Positions 16,842-25,471 of a stretch of 37,526 bases of DNA are shown here, in pieces. The notes beneath the pieces were generated by a model. The model made no database searches. It saw only the letters and a program-made list of their open reading frames with translations, and had not been told where the DNA came from. The DNA lies in NCBI GenBank assembly GCA_947166135.1, contig CAMVDB010000013.1, positions 1 to 37,526 on the forward strand. The letters run 5' to 3'. The translations under genes and the position numbers were made by a program. This DNA is from an uncultured Clostridia bacterium (GTDB lineage: Bacteria; Bacillota; Clostridia; Oscillospirales; Acutalibacteraceae). Positions within the stretch are counted from its first letter, which is position 1. The number at the start of each line of letters is the position of its first letter.

Positions 16842-17813
16842 TCAGCGGAACAGCTTCGTCAGATAATTATAGTAGCACTGACCCCAGAAGTCGCTGTCGT
16901 GTCCGTAGCCGTCGACGTAATCCGTCCGGTTCTTCACGCCCATACCGTTGAGCACATCACGGTAATACAGGGTACAGTCGATATTCCACGGATCCTCGCT
17001 GCCGACAGCCATGTAGAGATAGCGCGGGGTGTTCCCGGCAGTCGGCTGAGGGAACTCCTGCATATACGGCGTGTTCCAGAAGGTACCCTTGAAGTACTCG
17101 GTCGGGATAACGCCCGTATCGGGCGCGAAGCTGCCGATCCAGCCAAAATCATCCAGCCACTTGAAGCCGATGCACAGGCTCTTGGCGCCGCCCTCGGATA
17201 CGCCGCCCACCGCGGTATCGACGCGGTCGGTGCTGACGGGATAGGTCGTCTCGATAAAAGGCATCAGGTCGGTACGGATCTCATCGATCAGCTTATCGTA
17301 GATGAAGCGAAGCTCCTCGTCGGTCTTGCTGTCCTTATCGGCGCGCTGATCGGTATACATATCGACGCCGACGAGCACCATCGGAACGGTCAGCCCGTCG
17401 TGCAGCATGTTGCCATACAGCAGGGTCAGATAGGAATCAGTATCGATATGGCTGTTGTGATCGCCGCCGAAGCCATGCACCACATACAGCACGGGATAAA
17501 CGGCGTTTTCGTCATAGCCCGCGGGTAAGAGGACATTCACCTGCTTATCGTCCCCCGCAACGGTTGAGTAGTAGGTCACATCCTTCTGCAGCGTACCGTA
17601 ATCGACATCGGAGTGCTTCTCGAACATCGACTTCGGGATGTCATAGCGGTTATCCTCCGCATAGGGATCAAACGCCGCCTGATCCGCTGTCGCGGCGGGA
17701 ACGCTCGCCGTATCGGTCGTCGACGCTGTTTGAGGCTTCTGCCCCGCGCAGGCGCTCAGTACAAGCGCACAGCACACAGCAGCACACAGCAGCATTATCA
17801 GTCGTCTTTTCAT
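16842..17813 (-). CDS. secreted lipoprotein esterase, esterase D / CE1-like
   Basis: 323 residues. A lipoprotein signal ends in LSAC with lipidated Cys22, then a Ser/Thr/Ala-rich linker and an alpha/beta hydrolase domain. The nucleophile motif is GGVSEGG (a GxSxG), VLYVVHGFGGDH forms the oxyanion region, and YGHDSDFW carries the likely catalytic histidine. This fits the putative esterase family that includes feruloyl and acetyl-xylan esterases (CE1), so deacylation of plant polysaccharide at the cell surface is plausible. It lies 4 bases downstream of another hydrolase gene and is the last of a three-gene minus-strand operon divergent from a LysR gene. Confidence 0.82.
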   Translation of the reverse strand: MKRRLIMLLCAAVCCALVLSACAGQKPQTASTTDTASVPAATADQAAFDPYAEDNRYDIPKSMFEKHSDVDYGTLQKDVTYYSTVAGDDKQVNVLLPAGYDENAVYPVLYVVHGFGGDHNSHIDTDSYLTLLYGNMLHDGLTVPMVLVGVDMYTDQRADKDSKTDEELRFIYDKLIDEIRTDLMPFIETTYPVSTDRVDTAVGGVSEGGAKSLCIGFKWLDDFGWIGSFAPDTGVIPTEYFKGTFWNTPYMQEFPQPTAGNTPRYLYMAVGSEDPWNIDCTLYYRDVLNGMGVKNRTDYVDGYGHDSDFWGQCYYNYLTKLFR

Positions 17814-17817
17814 CCTA

Positions 17818-18810
17818 TCACTTCAAATTCGTGCGGAAGAAATCCTCCATCTTATCGAAGGGGATCACATCCACGTTGTCATACAGGTCGGTATGCACCG
17901 CGTCGGGAATGATCAGCAGCTCCTTGTTATCGGTATACTTGCTGTCGGCGGTCATATTCGCAAACGCGTCTCTGCCGAAGTAGCAGGAATGCGCCTTCTC
18001 GCCGTGCATCACGAGGACGGCGGAGCGGATCTCGTTCGAATACTTCAGGATCGGCTGATTCATGAACGACAGACAGCCCAGCGTGTTCCAGCCATCGTTG
18101 GAGTTGAGGGAGCGCTCGTGGTAAGCTCTGCCCTTGTAGTACTCGCTGTAGTCCTTAACGAAGAAGGGGACATCCTCGGGTACAGGGAGCGGCAGACAGC
18201 CGCCGCCGCGGGAATAGGCTCCCTTCTTATATTCCTCGGTTCTCAGGTTATTCAGCATGACCTTCTTCTCATGGCGCTTCTCCTCGCTGTCCTCGGAATC
18301 GAAGTAGCCGTTCGCGTTCACGCGGGTCATATCGTACATGGTCGAGGCAACGGTCGCCTTGACGCGCGTATCGAGCGCGGCGGTGTTCAGCGCCATGCCG
18401 CCCCAGCCGCAGATGCCGATAATACCGATCCTCTCGGGATCGACGTTCTCCTGTACGGAGAGGAAGTCGACCGCCGCCTGGAAGTCCTCGGTGTTGATGT
18501 CGGGAGAAGCCATGTATCTCGGCTCGCCGCCGCTCTCACCGGTAAAGGACGGGTCGAACGCGATCGTCAAAAAGCCGCGCTCCGCCATATTCTGCGCGTA
18601 CAATCCCGAGCACTGCTCCTTTACAGCGCCGAACGGGCCGCAGACCGCGATGGCAGGCAGCTTACCTTCGGCGTTCTTTGGTACATACATATCGGCGGCG
18701 AGGGTGATGCCGTAACGGTTGATGAAGGTCACCTTACAGTGATCCACCTTGTCGCTCAGGGGGAAGGTCTTGTCCCATGCCTGTGTCAGTTTCAGTTCTG
18801 CTGTTTTCAT
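17818..18810 (-). CDS. cytoplasmic alpha/beta hydrolase (dienelactone hydrolase / YcjY-like)
   Basis: 330 residues, no signal peptide. The nucleophile elbow is GICGWGGMALN with Cys134 where most esterases have serine, as in dienelactone hydrolases and YcjY relatives. The C-terminal PDAVHTDLYD supplies the likely histidine, and VLVMHGEKAHS precedes it. The substrate is unknown. The ATG is preceded by GGAGGAGCTTAAT, which overlaps the stop codon of the 70-residue gene upstream, so translation is probably coupled. It is encoded with the secreted esterase and may act on its products; this is inference. Confidence 0.82.
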   Translation of the reverse strand: MKTAELKLTQAWDKTFPLSDKVDHCKVTFINRYGITLAADMYVPKNAEGKLPAIAVCGPFGAVKEQCSGLYAQNMAERGFLTIAFDPSFTGESGGEPRYMASPDINTEDFQAAVDFLSVQENVDPERIGIIGICGWGGMALNTAALDTRVKATVASTMYDMTRVNANGYFDSEDSEEKRHEKKVMLNNLRTEEYKKGAYSRGGGCLPLPVPEDVPFFVKDYSEYYKGRAYHERSLNSNDGWNTLGCLSFMNQPILKYSNEIRSAVLVMHGEKAHSCYFGRDAFANMTADSKYTDNKELLIIPDAVHTDLYDNVDVIPFDKMEDFFRTNLK

Positions 18811-18811
18811 A

Positions 18812-19024
18812 TTAAGCTCCTCCTTTGATCTGTCGGATCAGGTAATCCAAATTATCTATCCTGCGCTGGCTCTGATGCAGCTCGTCCATCAGCCCGCACC
18901 GGCACAGCCGCAGGTACCTTTGCAAGTCATCCGTCTGTCCCGCCGTGTTCAGCCGTTCAGCCGCCTCGATCTCATCCTTTGACAGACCGATCTCGCCGAG
19001 CAGCGCCGTCAGCGATTCTATCAT
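18812..19024 (-). CDS. small alpha-helical protein of unknown function
   Basis: 70 residues: MIESLTALLGEIGLSKDEI, then a Leu/Arg-rich helical region ending DYLIRQIKGGA. The predicted character is two or three amphipathic helices, resembling the coiled end of MerR-type regulators but without a DNA-binding domain. The stop codon lies inside the ribosome binding region of the downstream hydrolase gene. First gene of the operon, divergent from the LysR gene. Confidence 0.62.
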   Translation of the reverse strand: MIESLTALLGEIGLSKDEIEAAERLNTAGQTDDLQRYLRLCRCGLMDELHQSQRRIDNLDYLIRQIKGGA

Positions 19025-19064
19025 CGTATCACGTCCTGTTTATCGCTGTATTTATCTTAACATA

Positions 19065-19093
19065 TTGCATTTTCCTTCGCTAATGGTTATAAT
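19065..19093 (+). promoter_or_regulatory. promoter of the LysR gene in a divergent control region
   Basis: TTGCAT (19065-19070) and a perfect TATAAT (19088-19093) are 17 bases apart. The 116-base gap separates the LysR gene from the oppositely oriented hydrolase operon, the usual layout for a LysR regulator that controls its divergent neighbour. Confidence 0.65.
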
Positions 19094-19140
19094 GAATATC
19101 ATGTTATTACTATTACGCATATCATGGAGGCGATTCCGAC

Positions 19141-20043
19141 ATGGAGATACGAACCCTGCGCTACTTCCTCGCTGTCGCGCGGGAAGAGAACATGACGCGG
19201 GCGGCTGAACTGTTGCACGTCACCCAGCCGACCCTGTCCAAAGCGCTCAAGCTGCTCGAGGAGGAGCTTGGGAAGAAGCTTTTCGAGCGCCACAGCTTCA
19301 GCATCTCGCTGACCGATGAAGGGATGCTCCTGCGCGACCGTGCCGAGGATCTGGTCACCATGGCGGACAAGATCGAGCGTGAGTTCCTTACGCTGGACGA
19401 CATCACGGGCGGCGACCTGTACCTCGGACTGGGCGAATCCTATCAGATCCGCTACCTTGCTCGCGAGATACGCGCGCTGAAGAACCTATACCCGAAGCTC
19501 AGGTACCACATCACCAGCGGCGACACCGAGCAGGTCACCGAGAAGCTCGACAAGGGGCTGCTGGACTTCGCCGTGCTGTGCGATACCCCCGACGTAAAGA
19601 AGTACCGTTACATCGAGTTTCCCGAGGCGGACGTTTGGGGCGTAGTCATGCCCGAGGACTGTGAGCTGGCACGCAAGGAGCGTATCCGCGTCGATGATCT
19701 GATCGGACTGCCGCTGTTCACCTCGGAGCAGTCGTGGAAGAACGATATCCCCCGCTGGTGCGGTGACCGCATCGGCGAGCTGAACCTCGACGGCTCGTTC
19801 CGCCTGTCCTACAACGCCTCGATCTTCGTGATGGAGGGGTTGGGATACCAGCTGACCTTCGACAAGCTCGTCAATACCGCGAAGGGCAGCGGGCTGACCT
19901 TCCGACCGCTCGAGCCGAAGCTCGAGACCCGCCTGTACCTGATCTGGAACAAGTACCAGACCTTCACCCCGATCGCCGAACGCTTCCTCAGCCGTATCAG
20001 AGAAGCCTTCGGCGACAAAAATGAGCACAAAGGGAGAGAATGA
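19141..20043 (+). CDS. LysR-family transcriptional regulator
   Basis: 300 residues. An N-terminal winged helix-turn-helix (about 1-60: MEIRTLRYFLAVAREENMTRAAELLHVTQPTLSKALKLLEEELG) is followed by a linker helix and a periplasmic-binding-like effector domain (about 90-295). GGAGG lies about 10 bases before the ATG. The likely target is the divergent hydrolase operon. The endonuclease IV gene starts one base after its stop codon. Confidence 0.93.
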   Translation: MEIRTLRYFLAVAREENMTRAAELLHVTQPTLSKALKLLEEELGKKLFERHSFSISLTDEGMLLRDRAEDLVTMADKIEREFLTLDDITGGDLYLGLGESYQIRYLAREIRALKNLYPKLRYHITSGDTEQVTEKLDKGLLDFAVLCDTPDVKKYRYIEFPEADVWGVVMPEDCELARKERIRVDDLIGLPLFTSEQSWKNDIPRWCGDRIGELNLDGSFRLSYNASIFVMEGLGYQLTFDKLVNTAKGSGLTFRPLEPKLETRLYLIWNKYQTFTPIAERFLSRIREAFGDKNEHKGRE

Positions 20044-20044
20044 T

Positions 20045-20881
20045 ATGATCTACATCGGCTGTCACCTGAGCGTGACGAACGGATATGAGGCGATGGGCAG
20101 GACGATGCTCGACTTCGGCGGGAACACCTTCGCCTACTTCACCCGCAATCCCCGCGGCGGAAAGAGCAAGGACATCATCCCCGAAGACGCAGCAGCGCTG
20201 AAAACCCTGCTCCGTGAAAACCGGTTCGGACCCTTGGTCGCCCACGGCAGCTACACGATGAACCTCTGCGCCGCGAATCCGTCGACCCGTGCAAACGGAC
20301 TCGATATGTTCGCAAAGGACATGGAGCGGATGAAGTTATTCGAGAACAGTTATTACAACTTTCACCCCGGCGCACATACGGGTCAGGGCGCCGAAAAGGG
20401 TATCGCACTGGTCGCCGACGCGCTGAACCGAACGCTTACCGCCGATACAAAGACCGTCATCCTGCTTGAAACGATGGCGGGTAAGGGCTCGGAGATCGGC
20501 AGGAGCTTCGAGGAACTCAGGGAGATCATCGACCGCGTCACATTCAGCGACAAACTCGGTGTATGCTTCGACACCTGCCACGTCTGGGACGCGGGCTACG
20601 ATATTGTCAACGATCTCGACGGCGTACTGACCCGCTTCGATGACGTCATCGGTCTCGATCGGCTGTATGCCGTCCACTTCAACGACAGTAAGAATTCCTG
20701 CGGCTCCCACAAGGATCGCCATGAGAAACTCGGCGAAGGATATATCGGGAGGGAGGGGATGAAGCGGATCGTCCTCCACCCTGCCCTTCAGAACAAGCCC
20801 TTCATCCTCGAGACCCCCAACGACGACAACGGCTACATCCGCGAGATCCATACCGTCCTTAGATGGATAAACGAGCGCTGA
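20045..20881 (+). CDS. nfo: endonuclease IV (AP endonuclease)
   Basis: 278 residues from the ATG at 20045, preceded by AAAGGGAG inside the end of the LysR gene; an in-frame ATG at 20021 has no such site. The zinc ligands of the TIM-barrel enzyme are visible in order: NFHPGAH, LLETMAGKG, CFDTCHVWDAGYD, HFNDSKN, HKDRHEKLG and ILETP. It cuts DNA at abasic sites in base excision repair. Tight linkage to a LysR gene is probably operon drift rather than function. Confidence 0.95.
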   Translation: MIYIGCHLSVTNGYEAMGRTMLDFGGNTFAYFTRNPRGGKSKDIIPEDAAALKTLLRENRFGPLVAHGSYTMNLCAANPSTRANGLDMFAKDMERMKLFENSYYNFHPGAHTGQGAEKGIALVADALNRTLTADTKTVILLETMAGKGSEIGRSFEELREIIDRVTFSDKLGVCFDTCHVWDAGYDIVNDLDGVLTRFDDVIGLDRLYAVHFNDSKNSCGSHKDRHEKLGEGYIGREGMKRIVLHPALQNKPFILETPNDDNGYIREIHTVLRWINER

Positions 20882-20889
20882 CCGTAAGC

Positions 20890-20934
20890 AACCGCCCCTT
20901 TCCCGACACAAGTCGAAAAAGGGGCGGTTTCTTT
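20890..20934 (+). terminator. terminator after nfo
   Basis: AACCGCCCCTTT (20890-20901) pairs with AAAGGGGCGGTT (20918-20929), followed by TCTTTT. Confidence 0.88.
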
Positions 20935-20951
20935 TAAAATGACGATATTGA

Positions 20952-21782
20952 TTATCCGATGAAGAACTGCGACCAGTAGAGCACGCCGCGGCTCTCATAA
21001 CAGCCGATACCGATTGCGCTGAACGACGCGGAAAGGATATTCTTCCGATGTCCCTCTGAGTTCATCCAGCCCTGTACCACCTGTTCGGGCGACCTGTAGC
21101 CGTAGGCGATATTCTCGCCCGCGGTACGGAACGAAACGCCGAATTGAGTCGCTGCGGAGAAGCAGGAGCTGCCGTCGGGACGTGTGTGCGAGAAGCGCTG
21201 CACGATCTCCGTCGCTCTCAGGTGAGCGACCTTCACGGCGCCTTCATCCACGCTAAGCGCCGAAAGACCGTACTTTGCACGCTCGGCGTTGACCAAGCGG
21301 AGCACCTGCGCTTCATACGCCGTGTTGAACGTCTCGGACTCCTGCTGCACGGGAACGGTCGGCTCAACGGTCTCAGTAACCGCCTCAGTCGGGATGACGA
21401 CTGCCTCAGTGGGCTTTACAACAGGCTCGATCGGCTCGATCGGCTCAGTCGGCACAACCGCAGGCTCAGTCGGCTTTATCACAGGCTCATCGGGCTTGAC
21501 AGCAGGCTCGGGCTCAGCCTCGGAAGGCGGTACGGGTACAGCAGGACAGGGCTTCCCCCGCGAGCAGTCCCCGGCGTTCTTCACGATATCCGTAAGGCAG
21601 ATACCGCAGCTCTTACAGAGCTTCTCGAGCAGGGCGGAGAGAGCGCAGCCGGAGCCGTCGCAGCGGATCACCGTAACCTTTGTACAAGGGGTTAACTGCG
21701 CCGCACTCATGGCGGGCACAGCGCACATCAGTATCATGAAAGCGGACATCACGACCGCTATCGTTTTAGAAAAGAGTTTCAT
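20952..21782 (-). CDS. secreted CAP (SCP/YkwD-type) domain protein
   Basis: 276 residues from the ATG at 21782 (GGGAGG 8 bases upstream); a longer open frame to 21989 is not supported. A signal peptide (about 1-29) is followed by a cysteine-rich stretch of eight cysteines (about 33-77), a low-complexity linker with repeated KPTEP/VPTEP/IEPIEP units (about 80-145) and a C-terminal CAP domain (about 155-276) with LRLVNAERAKYGL, FSHTRPDG, GENIAYG and SEGHRKNILS. CAP proteins of this type are secreted and sometimes sporulation-linked; their biochemical role is unclear. The gene is divergent from the spoVT-like gene. Confidence 0.87.
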   Translation of the reverse strand: MKLFSKTIAVVMSAFMILMCAVPAMSAAQLTPCTKVTVIRCDGSGCALSALLEKLCKSCGICLTDIVKNAGDCSRGKPCPAVPVPPSEAEPEPAVKPDEPVIKPTEPAVVPTEPIEPIEPVVKPTEAVVIPTEAVTETVEPTVPVQQESETFNTAYEAQVLRLVNAERAKYGLSALSVDEGAVKVAHLRATEIVQRFSHTRPDGSSCFSAATQFGVSFRTAGENIAYGYRSPEQVVQGWMNSEGHRKNILSASFSAIGIGCYESRGVLYWSQFFIG

Positions 21783-22001
21783 CTTTAGTCCTCCCGGTAA
21801 TGATGGGCGTCGACGCTTTCGTTTAATTAAACTACTTCTATCATAACGGAGCACATTCATTTTTTCAACGCACAAATTATGGGATTTCCAGACTCTTCCG
21901 CCTTCAAAAATGCATGATTGAGCCATAGCTGTAAACAATAACCTTGCAAATATTTGTAAAACCAATTTCGCTTTGGTCAACAAAAACAAGGAGTCTCAAA
22001 T

Positions 22002-22544
22002 ATGAAAGCTACAGGAATCGTCAGAAGGATCGACGACCTCGGTCGGGTCGTGATCCCCAAGGAGATCAGACGCACCCTGCGTATCCGCGAGGGTGACCCG
22101 CTGGAGATATACACGGCTACGGATGGGGAAGTCATCTTCAAGAAATATTCGCCGGTCGGGGAGCTGAGCGAGTTTGCGGCGCAGTACGCCGACGTACTGG
22201 CGCGCGTGAGCGCGATGCCGACGCTGGTATGCGACCGTGACCATGTGATCGCAGCGGCAGGCGTGAGCCGTCGGGAGTACCTCGAGCGGCGCATCACCGC
22301 ATCGCTCGAAAGCTTCATCGAGAACCGCCGCAGCTACTGCGCTGCCCATTCGGGCACCGACGAGGTTCAGCCCGTTGAGGGTCTCAGCCGACCCGCCGCC
22401 GTCATCTCGCCCATTATCGCGGCGGGTGACGTGACAGGAGCCGTGGTCATGCTGCGCGGAGACCGCGTACAAACGCCCTCCGACGCGGAGGTCAAACTCG
22501 CACGTTCTGCCGCAGAGTTCCTCGGCAAGCAGATGGAAGAATAA
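22002..22544 (+). CDS. spoVT: AbrB-type sporulation regulator SpoVT
   Basis: 180 residues: an N-terminal swapped-hairpin AbrB domain (MKATGIVRRIDDLGRVVIPKEIRRTLRIREGDPLEIY) plus a C-terminal GAF-like domain (about 57-178), the SpoVT layout and length. SpoVT tunes forespore sigma-G genes, which implies an endospore-forming lineage. AAGGAG precedes the ATG. Upstream, GCATG and CAATAAC about 17 bases apart (21912-21941) are a weak hint of a forespore sigma-factor promoter. Confidence 0.92.
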   Translation: MKATGIVRRIDDLGRVVIPKEIRRTLRIREGDPLEIYTATDGEVIFKKYSPVGELSEFAAQYADVLARVSAMPTLVCDRDHVIAAAGVSRREYLERRITASLESFIENRRSYCAAHSGTDEVQPVEGLSRPAAVISPIIAAGDVTGAVVMLRGDRVQTPSDAEVKLARSAAEFLGKQMEE

Positions 22545-22549
22545 CAGCG

Positions 22550-22585
22550 CACCCCTCGGGACATACTGCCTCGAGGGGTGTTTTT
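22550..22585 (+). terminator. spoVT terminator
   Basis: CACCCCTCG (22550-22558) pairs perfectly with CGAGGGGTG (22572-22580), followed by TTTTT. Confidence 0.88.
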
Positions 22586-22600
22586 CTGTCATATTCATTG

Positions 22601-22897
22601 TTATTTCGAGCCGAGCGTGTATCTGATCTCGTCCGTCAGGGAATCATGCTCCTCCGGAAGATTCCGGATCGCGTCCTCGGACAGTACCCCGCGAGAGAGC
22701 GACGCAGGGAGCTGTCCCGCTTCATCCGCTTCGAGATCGCTTCGGCGCTCGGGGCTGTTGAGGTATGCTTCCGGCAGAGCGATATCCTCCGCGGCGTCCG
22801 TATATGCCGACCAAGCTCTGCCGAGCTCCCCTACCGCCTTTTCCGCGCGTTTCAGGGCGTTCTCAGCCGCTTTGATCCTCTCGATCCGCTCCTGCAT
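22601..22897 (-). CDS. DUF4298-like small protein
   Basis: 98 residues, mainly helical: MQERIERIKAAENALKRAEKAV at the start, then LEADEAGQLPASLSRGVLSEDAIRNL, which is the diagnostic block of the DUF4298 family. Function unknown; cytoplasmic. Convergent with spoVT and divergent from the phosphohexomutase gene. The DNA is GC-rich like its neighbours. Confidence 0.75.
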   Translation of the reverse strand: MQERIERIKAAENALKRAEKAVGELGRAWSAYTDAAEDIALPEAYLNSPERRSDLEADEAGQLPASLSRGVLSEDAIRNLPEEHDSLTDEIRYTLGSK

Positions 22898-23049
22898 ACG
22901 ATGACCTCCCGAAATGTTCTGTGATGATTATAAGCAATTTCGGCGGGATTGGCAAGTCGTAGCGACACTTTCATCAGCCCTCTTGCTTTATCGCACGTAA
23001 TTTGATACAATAACAGGGTAATACTATGACCTGACAGACGGAGGTAGTT

Positions 23050-24552
23050 ATGCTAAACGATAAGTACAGGATTTTCATGAGCGGAACGGACATCCGCGGT
23101 ATCGCGAGCGAGGGCGTAGAGGGCGAGCCCGTCAACCTGACCGATGAGATCGTCGCACAGATGGCGGACGGCTTCATCCTCTGGGCGTCCGATAAACTCA
23201 AAAAGCCCTCTAACGAGCTGACGGTATCGGTCGGCAGGGACTGCCGTATTTCGGGCGAGCGGATCGCCAACACCGTCATCAAGCGGCTCGCCAAGGCAGG
23301 TGCAAAGGTGTATGACTGCGGTCTCGCGTCCACCCCGTCGATGTTCATGACGACGGTCGACCTGAGCTGTGACGCGGCGGTACAGATCACCGCCTCCCAC
23401 CACCCCTTCAACCGCAACGGACTGAAATTTTTCACCCGCGGCGGCGGCCTGGATCACGAGGATATCGAGGCGATCCTGCTCCATGCGCAAAACGGTGACA
23501 AGCCCGAGGCTTATACCGGCGGCGTAGTATCGCCGATCAACTATATGGAGAACTACTCGGCACACCTGCGCGAGCTGATCAAGCGCGAGGTAAACGCCGA
23601 GGACTACGACCACCCGCTCAAGGGCTTCCACATCGTCGTGGACGCGGGCAACGGCGCGGGCGGCTTCTACGCCTCCAAGGTGCTCGATCCCTTAGGCGCC
23701 GATACGAGCGGCTCGCGGTATCTCGAGCCCGACGGCATGTTCCCGAACCATGTTCCGAATCCCGAGAACGCGCAGGCGATGCAGTCTATCTGTGAGGCGG
23801 TACTGGAGAGTAAAGCCGACCTCGGCGTAATCTTCGACACCGACGTTGACCGCGGCGGCGCTGTCGACCGTTTCGGCAAGGAGATCAACCGCAATCGCTT
23901 AGTCGCGCTGGCGTCGGTTCTGGCGCTCGAGAACAACCCCGGCGGCACCATCGTCACCGACTCCATCACCTCGACGGGGCTGAACACCTTCATCGAACAG
24001 CACCTCCACGGTAAGCACTACCGCTATCGCCGCGGCTACAAGAACGTCATCAACAAGGCGATCGAGCTGAAATCGCAGGGTATCGCCGCGCCGCTGGCGA
24101 TCGAGACCTCGGGTCATGCCGCGATGGAGGAGAACTACTACCTCGACGACGGCGCGTATCTGTGCACCAAGATCATCATCAAGAACGCGCAGCTCAGCCG
24201 GCGCGGCGAGAGCCTCGAGAGCCTGCTCGCCGACCTCAGGGAGCCCAAGGAGGAAAAGGAGATCCGCATCAAGATCACCGATAAGGACTTCAAGGCGACG
24301 GGTCAGCGCGTGATCGACGCGCTCGAGAAGTTTGCCGAGAGTCAGCAGGACTGGCACATCGCGCCCGACAACCGTGAGGGCATCCGCGTCAGCTTCGACA
24401 AAGACGGCGGCGACGGCTGGTTCCTCTTACGCCTCTCCGTCCACGACCCCATTCTGCCGCTGAATATCGAGAGCGACAGTGAGGGCGGCGTCGGGATCAT
24501 CGAGGAAAAGGTCATGGGCTTTCTCAAGACACAGGACGGTCTTGCGCTGTAA
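23050..24552 (+). CDS. phosphomannomutase / phosphoglucomutase (alpha-D-phosphohexomutase)
   Basis: 500 residues. The phosphoserine loop is TASHHPFNRNGLKFF (Ser116), the metal-binding loop is DTDVDR (263-268), and the sugar-binding loop is ETSGHAAMEE in place of the common GEMSGH. These are the signatures of the enzymes that interconvert hexose 1- and 6-phosphates for glycogen or nucleotide-sugar synthesis; the exact sugar cannot be told. GGAGG lies 8 bases upstream of the ATG. It stands alone, with no sugar-nucleotide genes beside it. Confidence 0.92.
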   Translation: MLNDKYRIFMSGTDIRGIASEGVEGEPVNLTDEIVAQMADGFILWASDKLKKPSNELTVSVGRDCRISGERIANTVIKRLAKAGAKVYDCGLASTPSMFMTTVDLSCDAAVQITASHHPFNRNGLKFFTRGGGLDHEDIEAILLHAQNGDKPEAYTGGVVSPINYMENYSAHLRELIKREVNAEDYDHPLKGFHIVVDAGNGAGGFYASKVLDPLGADTSGSRYLEPDGMFPNHVPNPENAQAMQSICEAVLESKADLGVIFDTDVDRGGAVDRFGKEINRNRLVALASVLALENNPGGTIVTDSITSTGLNTFIEQHLHGKHYRYRRGYKNVINKAIELKSQGIAAPLAIETSGHAAMEENYYLDDGAYLCTKIIIKNAQLSRRGESLESLLADLREPKEEKEIRIKITDKDFKATGQRVIDALEKFAESQQDWHIAPDNREGIRVSFDKDGGDGWFLLRLSVHDPILPLNIESDSEGGVGIIEEKVMGFLKTQDGLAL

Positions 24553-24652
24553 TACAGCACTGCTTTAAAACCACAAAACCTTGTAACCTTCTGTAAAGAT
24601 TCTCACTAAATATGCCGTTCTTAATTCCCAAGCGGCAATAACAGTTAAAAAT

Positions 24653-24693
24653 TTGACATAATGCTTGACAAAGCGCGATAATACTAATAATAT
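24653..24693 (+). promoter_or_regulatory. tandem promoters of acpP
   Basis: Two perfect TTGACA boxes lie 12 bases apart (24653-24658 and 24665-24670). The first pairs with GATAAT at 24677-24682 (18-base spacer), the second with TAATAT at 24688-24693 (17-base spacer). A strong double start suits a highly expressed carrier protein. Confidence 0.65.
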
Positions 24694-24762
24694 GGATGTG
24701 TAATATGAAGCGGCATGCTGCCTCATATCATCGCACACGTATCTGATTAGGAGGAGACACAC

Positions 24763-24990
24763 ATGGTATTAGAAAAGATTAAGGTTATCCTTGCGGAGCA
24801 GTTCGACGTAGAAGAGGATTCTCTGAAGAACGATACCGACCTGCAGGATGATCTTGGCGCGGATTCTCTTGATGTCGTAGACCTGCTGATGTCCATCGAG
24901 GACGAGTTTGAGATCGAGATTCCCGATGAGGAGATCGAGAATATCCGTACCGTAGGCGATCTTGTCAATTACATCGAAGCCAACATCTGA
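24763..24990 (+). CDS. acpP: acyl carrier protein
   Basis: 75 residues, very acidic, with the phosphopantetheine site LGADSLDVVDLLM (the DSL serine) and EDEFEIEIPDEE in helix III. It shuttles growing acyl chains in type II fatty acid synthesis. GGAGG precedes the ATG. Usually acpP lies in a fab cluster; here it is monocistronic, flanked by its own promoter and a strong terminator, next to the repeat region. Confidence 0.97.
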   Translation: MVLEKIKVILAEQFDVEEDSLKNDTDLQDDLGADSLDVVDLLMSIEDEFEIEIPDEEIENIRTVGDLVNYIEANI

Positions 24991-25003
24991 TCGGCAGAAA
25001 GAA

Positions 25004-25032
25004 TTAGGGCGGCAGCAGCCGCCTTATTTTTT
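25004..25032 (+). terminator. acpP terminator
   Basis: GGCGGC-agca-GCCGCC (25008-25013/25018-25023), extended by three more pairs, is followed by a long T run. Confidence 0.92.
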
Positions 25033-25326
25033 TTGCGCTTTTTTCAAGGTGAACACCCATTATGCCGCAATGAAGCGTTTCCGATAACCCCGTAGGGGTC
25101 GAATTTGAGGAGTTGTCCAAATCTTTGATTTGGTTTACAACTCCCATGCAACAGCGCTCCATCGTCGTCGCTCGCCGTTCTCGGTAAGGTCAGCCTTAAT
25201 CGGCTAACCTTTGACCTCGTGTGGCGACTCCTCCTCTCCCCGCAACTCGGGAAGTTTCGGGGGCCCCTTAGTCAGCGATTGGCTAAGCGCCACTGCGATT
25301 CGACCCGATCGCGGAGCGACACCGAT
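25033..25326. other. non-coding, hairpin-rich repeat debris
   Basis: No supported gene. It contains a degenerate copy of the start of the outer arm repeat (about 25071-25105, with TTTCCGATAACCCCGTAGGG matching the start at 25333) and nested dyads such as AGGTCA...TGACCT around 25186-25218. It appears to be the eroded outer part of the repeat cluster. Confidence 0.5.
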
Positions 25327-25470
25327 GAAGCCTTTCCGATAACCCTGTAGGGGGTCGGCTCCCAAGACGACCCGCGTCCCGCGAGGGACGTTCACGGAGC
25401 GACGAGATTGAAACGCTTTTGTGTTATCGCCCTGCCGACGCAGGACGAACGGGCTGAATAAATTCAGCCC
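25327..25470. repeat. outer inverted arm, left copy (segment A plus palindrome)
   Basis: About 144 bases that match, in inverted orientation, the right arm 27317-27459 with few differences. It ends in the 20-bp perfect palindrome GGGCTGAATAAATTCAGCCC (25451-25470). One internal hairpin appears with its loop in opposite orientation in the two arms (GGCTCCCAAGACGA here, GGCTTGGGAGCCGA in the other when aligned). Confidence 0.8.
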
Positions 25471-25471
25471 C

